Below, piece after piece: positions 63,667 to 64,000 of a DNA stretch of 64,000 nucleotides. The DNA is from Linepithema humile. Lineage: Eukaryota; Arthropoda; Insecta; Hymenoptera; Formicidae. The notes beneath the pieces are model-generated. The model did not search any database. It worked only from the letters and a program-made list of their open reading frames with translations, and was not told where the DNA came from. The stretch lies in assembly GCF_040581485.1 (NCBI RefSeq), contig NC_090132.1, positions 7,761,001 through 7,825,000 on the forward strand, written 5' to 3'. Position numbers and translations under genes: made by a program. Each line of letters begins with the position of its first letter. Position 1 is the stretch's first letter.

Positions 63667-63709
63667 AATATGATCGCTCTTCTCTAAAATGCATTTATCG
63701 GCAATACAG
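63667..63709 (+). other. Candidate micro-exon near the right edge (43 nt)
   Basis: The segment is bounded by an acceptor-like TTGTGTTGCATTCTGATAG (ending 63666) and a strong donor (GGCAATACAG then GTGAGTG at 63710). It contains stops in the phase that would follow the 57410 donor, so a joint transcript would be non-coding here. Evidence is only the two splice sites. Confidence 0.28.
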
Positions 63710-64000
63710 GTGAGTGTAAATTAATCCTCCAATATATGTATATTTTTAGTTTATAATACTTTTTGCATTTTCTCTAATTTCTTATACTTCACGTTAAAAA
63801 TACTGCGATTATATCGGGGAACATTCTACTAATTAGCTACATTTTTTTTGTAAAATCTAGTTCGTATAAGAATATTTTAATTCGTATTTAATGCTAAACA
63901 CCTACAATGTTTACATAATTTTTTATTGCCATTCTTACACGGAACTCAGTCATTTGGATCTATCGGTAATAATCTACGGAATAAAAAGCACTTTGTATAT

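Noticed and set aside
42300..64000. mir-iab-4/iab-8 or other Hox-cluster microRNA
   Set aside because: No sequence resembling the iab-4/8 mature arm was noticed; the locus is expected closer to abd-A, outside this window.
1..64000. tRNA genes
   Set aside because: No paired A-box and B-box (GGTTCGAATCC-type) signals were noticed on either strand by eye.

Overview
The window is AT-rich insect DNA, most likely from a hymenopteran and possibly an ant. It carries one clearly identifiable gene, the posterior Hox gene Abdominal-B (Abd-B), on the + strand. The identification rests on an Abd-B class homeodomain (about 41625-41804) preceded by an LEWTGQV motif, and on an upstream exon (about 35136-36177) with Abd-B landmarks (YEDSPPPVP, GPLHIPAKR, QSWCNY, YGGLRNY). 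The two exons join in phase through a GT-AG intron of about 5.35 kb. The organism call is an inference from base composition and protein similarity; the gene call is firm.

Layout: 1-33 kb is the upstream flank. It is gene-poor and AT-rich, with isolated GC/CpG-rich islands (about 1.6-2.3, 5.4-5.9, 9.6-12.4, 20.3-21.1, 26.3-26.7, 27.3-27.6, 29.0-29.2, 31.6-32.6 kb) that look like promoters or cis-regulatory elements. Three short + strand exon candidates with good splice sites (12194-12364, 30294-30386, 30623-30663) may be 5' exons of distal-promoter Abd-B transcripts. A single 102-nt coding-like exon candidate lies on the - strand at 21173-21274. 33.25-35.13 kb is the GC-rich promoter and leader of the long Abd-B transcript. 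35136-41984 is the Abd-B coding region. After the stop codon the same frame stays open for 104 more codons with Abd-B-like, His-rich composition, which makes it a stop-codon readthrough candidate. 42.3-43.8 kb is probable 3' UTR.

43.8-64 kb is the 3' flank, which in the conserved Hox order should lead toward abd-A. It has no recognisable protein gene. It holds a promoter-like CpG region at 55.8-57.4 kb with apparent donors on both strands, two further micro-exon candidates on the + strand (47850-47893, 63667-63709), and three short inverted-repeat transposon-like elements (49992-50452, about 54856-55035, about 59781-59891). A spliced + strand transcript here would sit where Drosophila has the iab-8/msa non-coding RNA; this is a hypothesis.

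The rest is consistent with a Hox regulatory landscape: clustered GCCAT/ATGGC (Pho/YY1 core) motifs, paired TTTTATGGG-type sites and locally duplicated intronic or upstream elements. No tRNA, rRNA, CRISPR array or intact transposase gene was seen.
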